NCBI GenBank assembly: GCA_947683425.1
Contig: CANTUQ010000007.1
Coordinates: 2,790,001 to 2,854,000 of the forward strand
Origin: Excoecaria cochinchinensis
Lineage: Eukaryota; Streptophyta; Magnoliopsida; Malpighiales; Euphorbiaceae
Direction of reading: 5' to 3'
DNA length: 64,000 nucleotides
Of this stretch, positions 9,801 through 21,957 are shown piece after piece. The translations under genes and the position numbers were made by a program. Positions within the stretch are counted from its first letter, which is position 1; each line of letters begins with the position of its first letter. Below the pieces are notes generated by a model. The model was not told where the DNA came from. It ran no database searches and was given only the letters and a program-made list of their open reading frames with translations.

Positions 9801-12752
9801 TTAAAATTTGAAAGGTTTATAAGTTTGGAGAGATTGATTAAGTCCTTGAATGGCACCACAAGCTGCAGCAATGGCAACCATTAAGCAAATTATGTTCATA
9901 AACTGGAGACTGATCCATCTCTTTGTGTTCTTCTGGATATTCTTTTGAGAAATGTGCATCTTCACCGGAAAATACACGGCCATCGGCCAATATCCGACGG
10001 CTCCGAGTAAGGCAAGTACGTCGTTGAAGAAGGGAATTGCCATGGCTATCACAGTTACTATCACTACATATGTTGATCTCCATGTTAACCTTAAAAAGTT
10101 CACATTAAAGTTCAGGTTTTTGTCGGTTATGCTTAATTTGTAGTCCTTGCTTATAAACTTTGATTCTGGCCACTTTGTTCTCGCCCATGATTCCACTGCA
10201 TTTAATACTGGCTGAGATAATACCTGTTCAATTCAGTATTTAATTGAAATTAATTCATAAAAACTTGGTTCATGCAAGGAAAATGTAGATATAATAATTT
10301 TATATACATGATGACACAGTCTTATGAAGAAATTGGAGTTGCAAAGTTAATAAATATTGAATTTTCTGTGGTAGGGGAGAGTAGTACCTGATAAGCTCCA
10401 AGTAAATGAACTAGGACGAACATATTAGCAAGTTGAATCAACCAGAAGGGTTCATAAAAAGCAAAGTCGGTAAGTAAGTTGCCGGGTGCTTGGGTGCCCA
10501 AAGCAGCATACCCAAGGCTACCACACATTATGTAAAAACCCGTTGATGTTAATATGGCTATCATATTCGCCTTCTTCATGACTTTGTTTTCCGCTGGTTT
10601 TGACTTCAGTGTGTCCTGTAATATAAATCCATCCCTTCCATCATACTATGCAAAATCCAACCCAACTGTAAACAATTTAGTCTATTTATTTTAGTTCTTT
10701 CGGTATTCGGTCAATTCCTTTCGATTCTCAATATAAAATTCAGTTTTAACTGGTTTGATTCGATTATTAAAAGTGAAATGCAAGTTGGATTTTTCGGTTG
10801 GGTTCTGTCTAAAGTTCTTTGAATGGTAAATTAGTGGGCAGTTCTTACTTGAATTTCAATCAAAACACCAGCATATGAGCAAGCGAAAGCCATGTCACCA
10901 ACTGCTCTCAACATTGACCATATTTTATCGGCTTCACTCAAATTCACCCCTACTTCCGCTCCTGTTAGTGTAGTTCTTTCCCCTTTTCCTGTTTCAAAAC
11001 CCCATTAATTATCCAAAGTTTTGTTGTTGTTAATTACATATTTATCATTAATTATCTATAATTAGCAATTAATTACCTGAAATTATCTTAGCAAAAGAGA
11101 GGCCTATTCCAATAAATGCATACCCAAAAGACATGAAAGCAGCGGCAAAGGAGAGCCATGACATTTTGTGGAGATTTGGGATCTGAGACAATAAAATCTC
11201 TGCAACGCCAACTCCTACCATGTATACATTTCTTGAATAATTGCATTCACCATCAGGACCTCTCTTGTGGTAACAATTTGTTTTTAGCGTTGCCCTATAA
11301 TATTCATCACAATTATAATAAATAATCACAAAAACAATTGATTTACGAAATGAAATGGCAGAGATTTAAGTTCGAATTTTATATATTAAGTATCTTTAAA
11401 TATTTAGGAGGGAGCATTTTGTTTCTCTTATGAACCTGTCTTGCGTGAATTCAAATTAATCGGACTACTTAAATTTGAATACGGACAGGATTATTGGAAA
11501 AAAAAAATTGATTCCATCATATATAATATATAGTTGATTAACTTACACCATACTGATGGCAGCAGTAATTGTATAGCCCACAGCCAATCCACTCATGTAA
11601 GAGTATTGGACCAACCCACAAATTTTATACATATTCCCACCTGATCCATTAAATGTGTATATATAGTCATATATGAGTAAGAAATTTAATTAAGATTTTC
11701 TAAAGTTAAAAAATGAAATAAAAATTGAACCTAGAATGGATTTGACAGCTTCCATGTAAGTGTGATTTCTTTGGCCAGTGATAGGATGTGGAGATCTGTA
11801 GCAATCTGCTAAAAAGGAAGAAGTGTAAAGAGTGATGAACGAGAAAATTAAGAGAGTGGAAATGCCAGTGAGCCATCCCATTTGTGCCATTGCCCAAGCC
11901 AGTGACAGAACTCCTGACCCAATCACTGCAGTTATTATATGTGCACTTGCACTCCATACATTCCCTGCATATTTATTTTTTAATCAGTTTAATTACTCAG
12001 TGATTAATGAGATAATATTTTTTCTATAATTATCTTCTTTTCATTTAATAGTTAATATGTACCTTAATCGTTAATTCATTTAAGAAAAAGTACTCTAAGC
12101 AATATTGTTGTTGTTGAGGTGATCACTAATTGGTGTTTTTTTACTATATGCTCCACTCCACCCTCCTATTAATTTTAGTACCTTTTAATTATACTATTGT
12201 CACTAAATTCGCACCGTAAAAACGATTCTTTATTTTATAAAAATACTTTAAAATAGTAAAAAACATGGAACCTTTTAAAAAATATTACGCTGAACTATTC
12301 TAAAGTTGCACTTAGAAAAAACCCTTTTAGCAATGGATTTTTCATTGCCAAAGGACTTAACGACCAATTATTCCAGTTGGTAGCATTTTAGTGACCGATT
12401 TTAACTCTTTTACTATACGTGTTATTCGATGCAAAAATTTATTTAATGAACCCAGTTTAGTTAATTAGTGTTAGGCGTAATATTTAAAACCAAAGAAAGG
12501 GAAAACTTGGTTTGATGATCACTGCGATTTAATTAGTTGCAGAATATGAAAAGAAATATGGATGATTTAATATAATTTATTATCTTATTATATATGTATG
12601 ATTATGAATTAAAATTCAGAGATATAATTACCAGTTCTAGCAGGTTTGCCATCATCGTCGAAGTGTTGGTTAGCAACTTTGGGAACAGCCGTATCAATTT
12701 CTGAATTCTCTTCTTCAAATATTTCTTCATGATGATCTACCAAACTCACCAT
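9801..12752 (-). CDS. Amino acid permease, AAP family (proton/amino-acid symporter)
   Basis: A multi-pass membrane transporter importing amino acids with protons. Seven exons (12752-12632, 11964-11731, 11640-11547, 11294-11077, 10988-10849, 10615-10388, 10223-9801) join in frame to 485 residues, the normal AAP length. Signature blocks are DDDGKPARTGN, then ASAHIITAVIGSGVLSLAWA, GLVQYSYMSG, FLFSQIP-like LLSQIPNLHKMSWLS, VLIEIQDTLKS, MKKANMIAILTS, GYAALGTQAPGNLLTDF and HLLGAYQV. The C-terminal block is FFNDVLALLGAVGYWP, and the protein ends YKPFKF. All introns are GT-AG. An in-frame ATG at 12869 would add 39 residues (MAKIINKKLMQIIF...). I chose 12752 because family members have short N-termini before the DDDGK motif. 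The sequence is fairly diverged from AAP2/3/6 and AAP7, so I give no member number. Substrate preference cannot be read from the sequence. Confidence 0.93.
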
Positions 12753-12923
12753 ACTCTTCGTCTCTGATCTCTCTTTCTCTCTCAATTTGCTTGGTTTGAT
12801 TTTACAAGTGGCAATTATGCAGGTAGAAAATATTATTTGCATGAGTTTTTTATTAATAATTTTCGCCAAAATATTGCAACTGCACCACGGTCTTTATGAA
12901 TGAGACTTTGCAGCACCCATATC

Positions 12924-12929
12924 TTTATA
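12924..12929 (-). promoter_or_regulatory. Putative TATA box of the AAP gene
   Basis: The minus strand reads GTGATATAAAGAT. A TATAAA core lies 55 bases upstream of the ATG at 12869 and about 170 bases upstream of the ATG at 12752. If it is used, transcription would start near 12.89-12.90 kb and the upstream in-frame ATG would be in the mRNA. Confidence 0.4.
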
Positions 12930-15286
12930 TCACTCTCTCCTTTTTATTCATTATTCTAATCCGCTCTTCAATACGTGGTTTAATGCGATTGGATGGTTAG
13001 TTTCATTTGCCAAGTGGAATTCTAAGGAATTTTTTACTTTTTTCAATTTAAAATCATTTTTATAAATTAATTAATAACAAAATGTGTGATTTACGAATAG
13101 TAAATATCATTGCACAACTCCTTCAACTAGCATATCTTAGGTGACATTTTCAAATTAACCTTATTCATAAGAATCTTTTTAATTGCAATATCTATGAGTA
13201 TAAAATAATAGAAATCTTCCCTTTTATTTGAGGATGGGCAGAAGGCTTTGCATAAAATCTTATAGCATAATATGATCTAATGAACAATTAATTAATATAG
13301 CAAGATGCCAAGAAAAGAAATTGGTGGTTTTCAGAAAATGAACATTACGAATATAAATGGATCGTGCAGGGATTTGTTAGCCCTATTAAATATAATAATA
13401 TAGATATATCCATCATTAATAATATATTATGAAGATAAATTCATTTTTTCAAGTCCAAAGGTGGTCAAGGAATATATGCTATTCAACAATTAAAAGTAGG
13501 ATATGAAATGCAATGTGCGATACCCGATACCTATCTCCTAATTAATATCAAATATTAAAAAAATGTTAATATAAGAATTAAATATTTATATTTAAACAAT
13601 TTCCATTCCACAATAGGCCCAAATCTAATTTCATAAAGAAAATGCCCATATGCCATTATATATATACCTGATTATGGGTTTGGGTAACTGCTGGCCCTCA
13701 AAATTTGTGGACTTGGACAACTTTTTTTGCACGCAAGTCCCGCTCAAATTCAAGAAAAGTCCGCTTTTTTTAGGGCTGTGCTTAAACTTTGCATATAAAT
13801 TGTGGGTCCAATTCAACCTGGCTTTACCATATATTATATTTATATTTTTGAAAACCGCCCAAGCCAAGTATGTGCTAGACCCGCATTTCACTTATGTGGG
13901 CTTAAACTGGACTTGGACAAGGATAAAAATGCCAAGCCCATTTAGGTCCGATCCAAATTGGAAGATAAAAAAATCTAATTATATATATATCTTATTTCTT
14001 AATAGTATATAACTTTGAGGGAATAAAATGGAGGAGGTCAAATTAAAGGGCCAAATTTGAAAAATTGGAGAACCTAGCAGAATTTGAAGGGGTCCCCCAC
14101 CCAAGCACTGGAGGACCGCAGCATGTTCCTTTCCACTTCTATAAAAGTAATAAAAAGTAATTTAACATTTTTAATAAATTAATGGGGCATTTCATATACT
14201 TTTTAATAGTATATAAAGTATTATTTATATTTTAAATAAATTTAAAAATAATTGAATACTTGATTATTTCATATAAATAATTTATTAAAAGGAAATAGTT
14301 TAAAGTTAAAAAAGTCAGATATGATTTATGCGATTACTCTTTCACCCTGCTTTAGAAACAAAAAATATATATCATCAAGTAAAAATTGGTGCCAATTGCA
14401 AGTCACCTGAAACAGAAAGATTAGGGGAAAGAAAAGACTTAAAAGGCAACGAATGATTATTTGTCCTCTCTACAATTAACTTACAAACTAAGAGGCAAAA
14501 TAATTGAGGGCATTGTACTTATGCTCCACCCATTTACACTTTTCAATCAACACACCATAAAGTTTGATTATGATTGTTTCATTTATTATTATTTTTTATG
14601 GAAATCATTCAATGTATGTGAGCTTTTACTCCTTAATTACTCAATGCTATTGATTTATTACTATTACTATTAGAGTTATTCTTGTATCCCTGAGTCAATA
14701 TAATAATATAAAAGATGGTATGCTATTGAAATTTTTGCATTTATATTTTAGGTTAATTTATAAATATAGCACATAATACAATGAAAGCAAACAAGAAAAA
14801 CTAAAATTATGAATAATATTTCCCATGAGAAAACAAATTAATTGAAACTCAAATAGAATAAGATATATAAACATCTCAAAATTCATGAAAACAGACTTAT
14901 TTTACAAAAATCTCCAAGCTTTGAAATTGGAAAGAAGTTGAAGAAAATCAACCCAACAAGTTAATAAGCTGTGCTATTTTCTTCATCAATCACCAAAAAA
15001 AGAAAATAATTAAGAAGTGCAAAGTTTAATTACAAAGCCAAGTTTTTATGCTATGGAAATATTGCACTAGTACTCCATATGGACTTTATTCTCCAAATCA
15101 TCTTCCAATTTCCACCATGTAAGTTAAGTGGTGTCATTATCTTGCTCACTGCTGCCAACGGAAACTGATCAAAATCACCAAATTAATATTATTATGAATC
15201 TCAAGCTCATAAAATTAATATATATAATTAAATTAATTACTAATCAGTGGACAGTTATCAACTTTACAACAACAAGTTCACTCACG
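12930..15286. other. AT-rich spacer between AAP and Aux/IAA with a transposon-like relic
   Basis: No gene recognised. It holds the AAP promoter side, a compositionally distinct patch at 13.61-13.97 kb (listed separately), and AT-rich sequence up to the Aux/IAA 3' UTR. Frames at 13631-13891, 13650-14012 and 14461-14673 do not resemble known families. Confidence 0.45.
13610..13965. repeat. Probable degenerate dispersed repeat rich in GGGCT/AGCCC words
   Basis: This stretch is less AT-rich than its surroundings and carries many words such as AGGCCCA, GGGTTTGGG, TGGACTTGGAC (twice), CCGCCCAAGCC, AGACCCGC, GTGGGCTTAAACTGG and AAGCCCATTTAGG. Such mixes of 'GGGCT / AGCCC / GGTCC' words are typical of decayed plant hAT- or Helitron-type non-autonomous elements. 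I found no clear target-site duplication. Confidence 0.3.
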
Positions 15287-16872
15287 TCATGGTGAAGAAA
15301 GTTCAGAGCTTTTCAGCACCCGCAGCCTCTTTGCTGTAGACACGAACATGCTGAAACAGAACTCCACAATTTAATTATTTGATAATATTAAGAAATAAAA
15401 GAAGCCGCACAAATTAACTTACTGCCAAGGGACATCTCCAACAAGTATCCTATCACCTTCACTGTCCTCATAGACAAGAGTATATTCCCCAGTTCCTGCA
15501 CTTGCTTTTTTTTCATCACACTTGTTTGCATCCATAGCAGCACAAGTTTCTCTTTGAGCTAAAAATTAAATAAATTATGAGAAACCACTTTTAATTTCAT
15601 TGTGATAGTTTTACTGTGAAAAGATGAAATTCAATAAAGTGTAACCTGCAAGCAGGCCCCTGAAGAGCTCATCAATGGCAACGGAGAGTTTCTCGTAACT
15701 ATCATAAGCATTGAGGTTAATTTTTCTTCCAATGGGGACACCTTCCATGTTTATTTTCACAAATAAATCATTCCTGAAGCTGTCAGGTTTTTTTCCAGGG
15801 CACCCTTCTGTTGGAGTTTTATTTTGTAGATTATCAGGTTCTTGCTTTGAGTTGCTGCTACTGCCAATATTTTTCCTGAATGATCTAATTGGAGGCCACC
15901 CAACTATTGGTGCTGCTGCCACTCTGCTTGTTTCAGGACAAATAATTAAACAACTTAAACATTTCAATTATTGTAAATCAGCATACATAATCTGGAGAGT
16001 TGCTCTTTATAATTATTATTATAAATTAACCATCTTGGAGTTTGCTGACCCATAATTATCAATTACAGTCTTTCGGTTTGGAATAGAAAATGATTTATAT
16101 CTAAACAGAATAGTTCTATTCTATCAAATATTTCGCTTAAATTTTCGAGGTGGAATTCTCTTCAGCAACGTTGGGAATGTACATGATTTTATAATCTTAA
16201 GCATATGCAATTTAATATACCATCCTTTGAAAATAGAGTTTATATTATAGAAAATGAATTAATGATTGTAGATTTATGCTATTTCATTTTTGGCTATATA
16301 TATATAGTCCTCTCTTTTTAATCCATGAATTTAGAGATAAAGAAAAGGATAAGAAAGTGTCGTTTATCTGGTTTGTTTGATATGAATTAATCAGAAAGTA
16401 ACATTTCAACAAAAAGATCATGATTAATTTTTATCAAAAGCAATAATAATAATAATAATAAAAAGAAATAAAACCTTTTATGAGGGCCACTGGTCCCAGC
16501 CATGGCAGTTGCAGGAAATGAAGCATTAACAGCACCAGAACAAGACTTCTTCTTACCTAAATCTACAACTGATCTTGAACATTGAAGATATGAAAAAGAA
16601 GAGTTATTATTAATTAATGGCTGAGGAATAATCTCCTTCTTGCATTGTTTTTCATCATTATTATTATTATTACTGAACCAATTTCCTTCTTCAAGAATTC
16701 TAATTTCTTGATCATCAACAGCTCTTTTGCCTCCATTAATGTTCTTGAAAACAAGAAATTCTCCAGGAGGACCAAGACTAAGCTCTAGCTTCTTGTCTTC
16801 AGATAACTTATGGCCTTTACGCCACTCTTCTTCCTCAATTACCAGCTTGAAAATCTTCTTATATTCCTCCAT
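15287..16872 (-). CDS. IAA26: Aux/IAA transcriptional repressor, IAA26/IAA18 type
   Basis: Auxin-response repressor that binds ARFs and is degraded through TIR1/AFB in the presence of auxin. Four exons (16872-16475, 15923-15646, 15558-15424 with the last base at 15423, 15350-15287) join in frame to 291 residues. Domain I is the EAR motif LELSL at residues 29-33 (LELSLGPPG), which recruits TOPLESS corepressors. Domain II, the degron, is VGWPPIRSFR at 140-149. The C-terminal PB1 domain starts FVKINMEGVPIGRKINL near 187 and contains the acidic OPCA stretch YEDSEGDRILVGDVPW followed by HMFVSTAKRLRVLK, ending SSELSSP. Between EAR and degron is a long Asn-rich linker. The sequence around the degron and PB1 resembles remembered IAA26 (PAP1) and IAA18; IAA18 is the alternative name. 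The degron core is complete, so it should be auxin-sensitive. Confidence 0.95.
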
Positions 16873-16971
16873 ATCTAAAGAAAATTAACCACAAAAGCTA
16901 TAAAAAATTTCCCAAGAAATTGAATTTTACTGGCTTACAAGAATTTCAAGATTGAAAGAGAAACAGCATGT

Positions 16972-16980
16972 GATATATAG
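16972..16980 (-). promoter_or_regulatory. Putative TATA box of the Aux/IAA gene
   Basis: The minus strand reads CTATATATC about 100 bases upstream of the ATG at 16872, a plausible TATA position with a leader of roughly 70 bases. Confidence 0.45.
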
Positions 16981-18024
16981 CAATAAGGTAGTGGGAGAAT
17001 ATGAATATTTAAGGAAGTGAGTTTTCAATTATATTTCTCAAAAGTTGAAAAAAGGTCAAAGTATAGAGAAGCAAGGTAGTATAGATTGTTGGACTCCTAA
17101 TCATACTACAAAAGCAAAAATAGAGATATTAAATAGATAGGATTTGTAGTTTCAAAAAAAAAATACATGGGATTTGTGGTTACTACTACAAAATATATAT
17201 ACTTAGACATATATATATCACACTTGTCCAAGACAACATTAACTAATTGTTAGTATTTTTCTTGAACAAGTTGTTGCCTTGATCCTAAGGTTGTCCTTTT
17301 TATAGTCTATTAATTGTTATTTTTTTGAATTATAATTAGATACGTAATTAAGATGGGCGCATACAAAAAATGACTTTTATAATTGTTGGGTTTAATAATT
17401 GGGATATGATATAACATCATTAACCCAAGGTTTTGTACTTTGTCATCTATTAATTAGATGTGTGGAATTCTCTAGATTACGGGAAATACAACAATTTTTT
17501 TTATGTAGAAAAAAAATTGGTATATTTATTAAAATTCAAGCTTGATTAAGTAAAGGATCGAGTGACATTGGGTTAAGCTATTGAGCTTATTTGGCTTAAA
17601 TAGAAAATAACTAATGATATTAGGTTTGACTTTGAGAAGGTTGATTGAAAGAAGTATAACAAACGTGTATGGCAGCTACTGACTTCATTGACTCTTTTGG
17701 GGAAGACTTAATTTCAACTCACGATTAATGGTCCACCACCAAGTAACCCACTTGCCTGCTTCCTGCTATAATGCCTCTGCACATTCATTGCCTTACTTAT
17801 AATTCCCACTTATCAATTCCTAGTACTCACCTTTTCTTTCCTCTATGTTCACTATCCATTCTACTAAATTAAAACTTATTGCTTTTATCTAATTATTAAG
17901 TGTTAAGGCAACTAGCAATTAAGCATGAGTTTTTTTTGAGATTGAGATCCACTTTGCATCGACTAATTTGTTCGTTTAAGAGAAATGCGTTTACACAAGC
18001 ATGGAATCATTCAGTGAAGGAACC

Positions 18025-18026
<2 letters not shown>

Positions 18027-18068
<42 letters not shown>
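18027..18068. repeat. (AT)n microsatellite, 42 bases
   Basis: The longest perfect AT run in the window, about 1.15 kb upstream of the Aux/IAA start. Likely length-polymorphic. Confidence 0.92.
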
Positions 18069-18070
<2 letters not shown>

Positions 18071-20398
18071 AAAAAATAAAATAAAATCTTTGATAACACT
18101 TATCATTTTCAAGCATGCATTTGCAATCCGGATATAATGGGATGGGTGGGGAGAGAATTAAAAAGTCTGCTCAACTAGACACCAGAAGTTTGTCCGATAG
18201 TTGACTCTCAATAAAAAGTATGAGAAGTTTTAAGTTCAACTGATGTTAATGATATATTTGTAGTTAAATATTATGTCCATGATAATTTAAAGAATATTAA
18301 ATAGATATAAAAACAAAACAAAACACTATTTGTTTAATATTTAAAAATATTTTATATTCAAAACTTGTATTGAAAAGAAAATAGATCCTTATCATGATAC
18401 ATCTTCTGTTGTTATGAAAGGAAGCAATAGAATTGTTCAATGGATATTGGAAAAAAAATAAAATTAAACTAGGTCGTCCTCTTTATCATTAGCATCGCAA
18501 AGTCTTTTACACAGACTTTAGTGGCGGACCCCTACATCCCACTTATTATGATGATATGATACAAAGTTGCATTTATAATTCTCCAATTTCACTTTTAGGG
18601 TTTGCTCTTTTGGGCCTTTTTGCTTTTATTCCCTTTTTCTAATTATTTTCTTCACTTATTGTTTGTTTTTATCATTGCCAATTTGTCTGCTAACCAACCC
18701 GGCCAATTAATCTTAATTCAATCATATCTATATTAGCATGCTTCATTAATTAATTTGGTGGCTTTAATTAATAAAAAACAATTAAAGGTCGCTAATGATA
18801 GTGTGCCTCTTGTTAATGATAATAATATGGTTCAGATTTTCTAGTACTTTTAAAGATGAATGCGAATATTGATAATTAATAAGGCACCCAAATAGTTTAA
18901 TTAATAAAATGCTTGTGAAATATAATTAAATTAGAAAAAAGGATAATTTTCTAATTATACCAAATCAAAACCACCAAATCCTTGATCATGTTGATTGTAT
19001 TAAATTACTAATTGAGAGTCTTGATATGATTTATTTTTAGTTTTATTATTGATTGTACTAATTATATAGTTATGATGTGATTTGGAGCCTCTTATTCTCA
19101 TCATAAGTAAACCAAAATAGAACATTTACATCTATTCTAATTAAAGAATCTTACATGTTTCACTCTCCTTCAAAATTTGTTCATGGATTTCGCAAATAAG
19201 GGAATGGTATTTTTTTTTTAAAAAAAAAGATTTACTTCTTTTAATTTGAGAAGACATCAAGCTTCAAATTGAATTTGCATAATAATAATAAAAAAATAGA
19301 TTGCATTCAATTTTAATTAATTACAAGATAACAATAACAAGTCTATTTCTAAGAATAAGGATCTAGAATAAAATAATAAGATCTAAAAAAACCTATATAA
19401 AAAATCTGATAACATTTTCAAAAATCGATTTATTGAAATAAAAAGACAGAAGATCCAAGAAATTAGAGGAACACAAAAATAAAAACAATAATTTAAACTC
19501 AAAAGTCCGTATTTGTACTGATCTGAAAATTATTATAGAGAAAATCACAATAAAAATGAAAAATATAAAAATCAAATCTTTAAAAGAAAGATTTTAAAAA
19601 TGACAAAAGAGAGTATGCCTAATTGGAAAATGTCTGATCGAAAAATAAATATTCAGACGTTAACGTGAAAATTAGATTCTTAGAAAAGATAAAATACATA
19701 AAGGGAAGCTCTCCAATGTGTTAAACATTGAGTATATTGTATTATTTATAGTTTTCAAGATGTACAGTGCTCAAGAAATGAGTGTAAATGAGTGACAGGA
19801 CATGTGAGATTTGGCAAGACTAGAGCATGGATACATAATGCAAAGTGAGGAATAGATTGTCGGTAGGTGATGGTATTATGACCATCCCACTTGTGAACTT
19901 TGGGATAAATCCTCTTGTAATTAAAAACCCAAATTGGCCCAATTTTGCAATGAATACCCATGGGCTTACAAACCCATATTTATGAAATTTTGACTTTCAC
20001 TCTCACCCTCCTTTTAAATAATTTTATACACAATTTTTCATTTTATCAAATTGAATTATTTTATTTCTATACCTTTTAAAATGAAACAAACGTAAAATAT
20101 TTTTTTTATAATTACATGGCATTTTCTAATCAATTCAAAAAAGGTCATTCTCCCACTCTTAGTTTAGGAAATTTAGTGGTATAAAATGACTAAATTTTTT
20201 TTTTTAAGATTATAATATTCTATTTCAAAAAGTTTAAGGCCACAAAAATAAACTTAGGTTATTTATTATTTATTTTACAAAAAAAAATCAATTGAAAATA
20301 AACCACATATAAAAAATGCAATAATTTATTTATTTACATTAAAAAGAATAGCATTATATCTTTTATTATTAATTTCAAAAACAAATCATGTTTTAAAA

Positions 20399-20565
20399 CG
20401 CTAGAACATACAAGATGCGACGCGTGCGATACTGAATAGCGACAGATCCACGTCGCTAATATGGCAAATGTGTGTCCGTCGCTAGAAATTGAACCGCATG
20501 TGTTTGTCACTTAAGTATACGAGTGTCTCGTCGCTACAAGTTAGTCACCTCTTCTCCCGGTTTTT
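20399..20565. mobile_element. Likely transposon relic with repeated GTCGCTA words
   Basis: A patch with more G+C than the surrounding DNA contains CACGTCGCTAATATGG, CCGTCGCTAGAAATTG and CTCGTCGCTACAAG within about 100 bases, plus GCGACAGATCCACG. Direct repeats of 'CCGTCGCTA' type are typical of the ends of several plant DNA transposons and MITEs. No open frame or intact inverted termini are visible, so this is at most a fragment. Confidence 0.35.
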
Positions 20566-21957
20566 AGTTACGGATGTATTAGCCATCCCTTGTAATTGTA
20601 CTATTTCTTTTGTGCTGAGATACAAATATCTGTTTCATATGGGACTAGTTCAAACATGATTTTCAGAACCATATCAGACAAAAAAAAAATCGGTGAAAAT
20701 AGAGATCTATATATAGTTTAGAGGTTTAACCATAGTATTATCGATTTTGAACCGATTAAAAATAAAATTCTCTTAAATAAAAATTTTAATAAATTTTATA
20801 TTACAATTTTTATAATAAATTTTCAATTTACTAATAGCTATAAAAAAATGTTTCTATTAATATCATAATAATGTTTGAAAAAATAATTCCACTACAATAA
20901 GTTATAAGTCACAGTTCAAATGATGATAAAAATAATACATTTGCTTTCATAATTTATTTTGGTCATTTTTATCATATTCATTTTTTAAAGTCAGCTAAAT
21001 ATTTATAAAAAAAAAATATTTTACACGTAATAATAAGAAAAATGAATAATAAGAGATCAATTTTAAAAGATACAAAATTATATTTAAACGAAAAAAATTA
21101 TTATCATTTTTTAAAATTGTAAGTATTAAAATAAATAAAATTAGAAAATCCTACAATACCTATGAATGATTTGTTACGGTACTGAAAATATGAGATTTTC
21201 TCTATTTACCGCGGTATTGCAAGTTCAACTGGCCGATATGTACCGATTTTAATAATCATGATTTTAAATGAAAATGTATTAAATTTTTTTAATTTTACTT
21301 ATGACATGATTTCATGGTTTTTTCTAGTTCCTTCATTTTTATTTACTTATACACTTTTAAATATAAGATTTACCAAAAAAAAAAAAAAAGAATTCAATTG
21401 GATTGAATTTATACATTTATTGGATTTTCAAAAAACATGATTAAATTTGTGATAAAAATCAAGTAATTAGGATATGACAAGGATCCATCATCAAGCAGGA
21501 AGATTTCAAGTTGAAATTCTCTCCAAAACTTATAATGGGATATTTCAAGTTTGACTTTTCTTTTCTTTTTTTAAACAATTTGACTCAGAAGTATTTCTTA
21601 ATAGAAATTGAAGCCATGGATTCTTATGCTAAAGGAATATAAACTATCATGTTTTTATCATCTTTCTACATTTTTACGTGTAACTTTATAAAGAATAAAG
21701 GAGTTTCTGTACATTATACAGTGAAAAAAATTAAAAAGTCTAGAAATTGCTTTGATTCCTTGTGCATATCAAAATATATATATGCATGCATGGTTTCTGT
21801 ACCACTTTTCTTTTTCCTCTGAAAAGGGAAATCTTTCATTTATGATAAAATTAGGATTACAAAGGAAACTAATAAAGATAAGAAGCCATAGCCCAGTGCG
21901 TACGACAAAGATCATATAATATATATATATAATTATATAAATGCATGGGTTGCCACT

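Larger units (their letters stand above)
16981..21957. other. Intergenic DNA between Aux/IAA and AHP4
   Basis: About 5 kb without a recognised gene. It holds the Aux/IAA promoter, a 42-base AT microsatellite at 18.03 kb, T- and A-tracts, and a transposon-like relic at 20.40-20.56 kb. Open frames at 19393-19575, 19755-19961 and 21258-21440 are AT-driven or unrecognised. Confidence 0.5.

Noticed and set aside
13631..14012. Overlapping frames on both strands at 13.63-14.01 kb
   Set aside because: They lie in a degenerate repeat-like patch, and the translated sequence resembles no transposase or other protein.
19755..19961. Possible retroelement fragment (MGIHCKIGPIWVFNYKRIYP...)
   Set aside because: No reverse transcriptase, integrase, primer-binding site or LTR pair was seen; the peptide is not recognisable.
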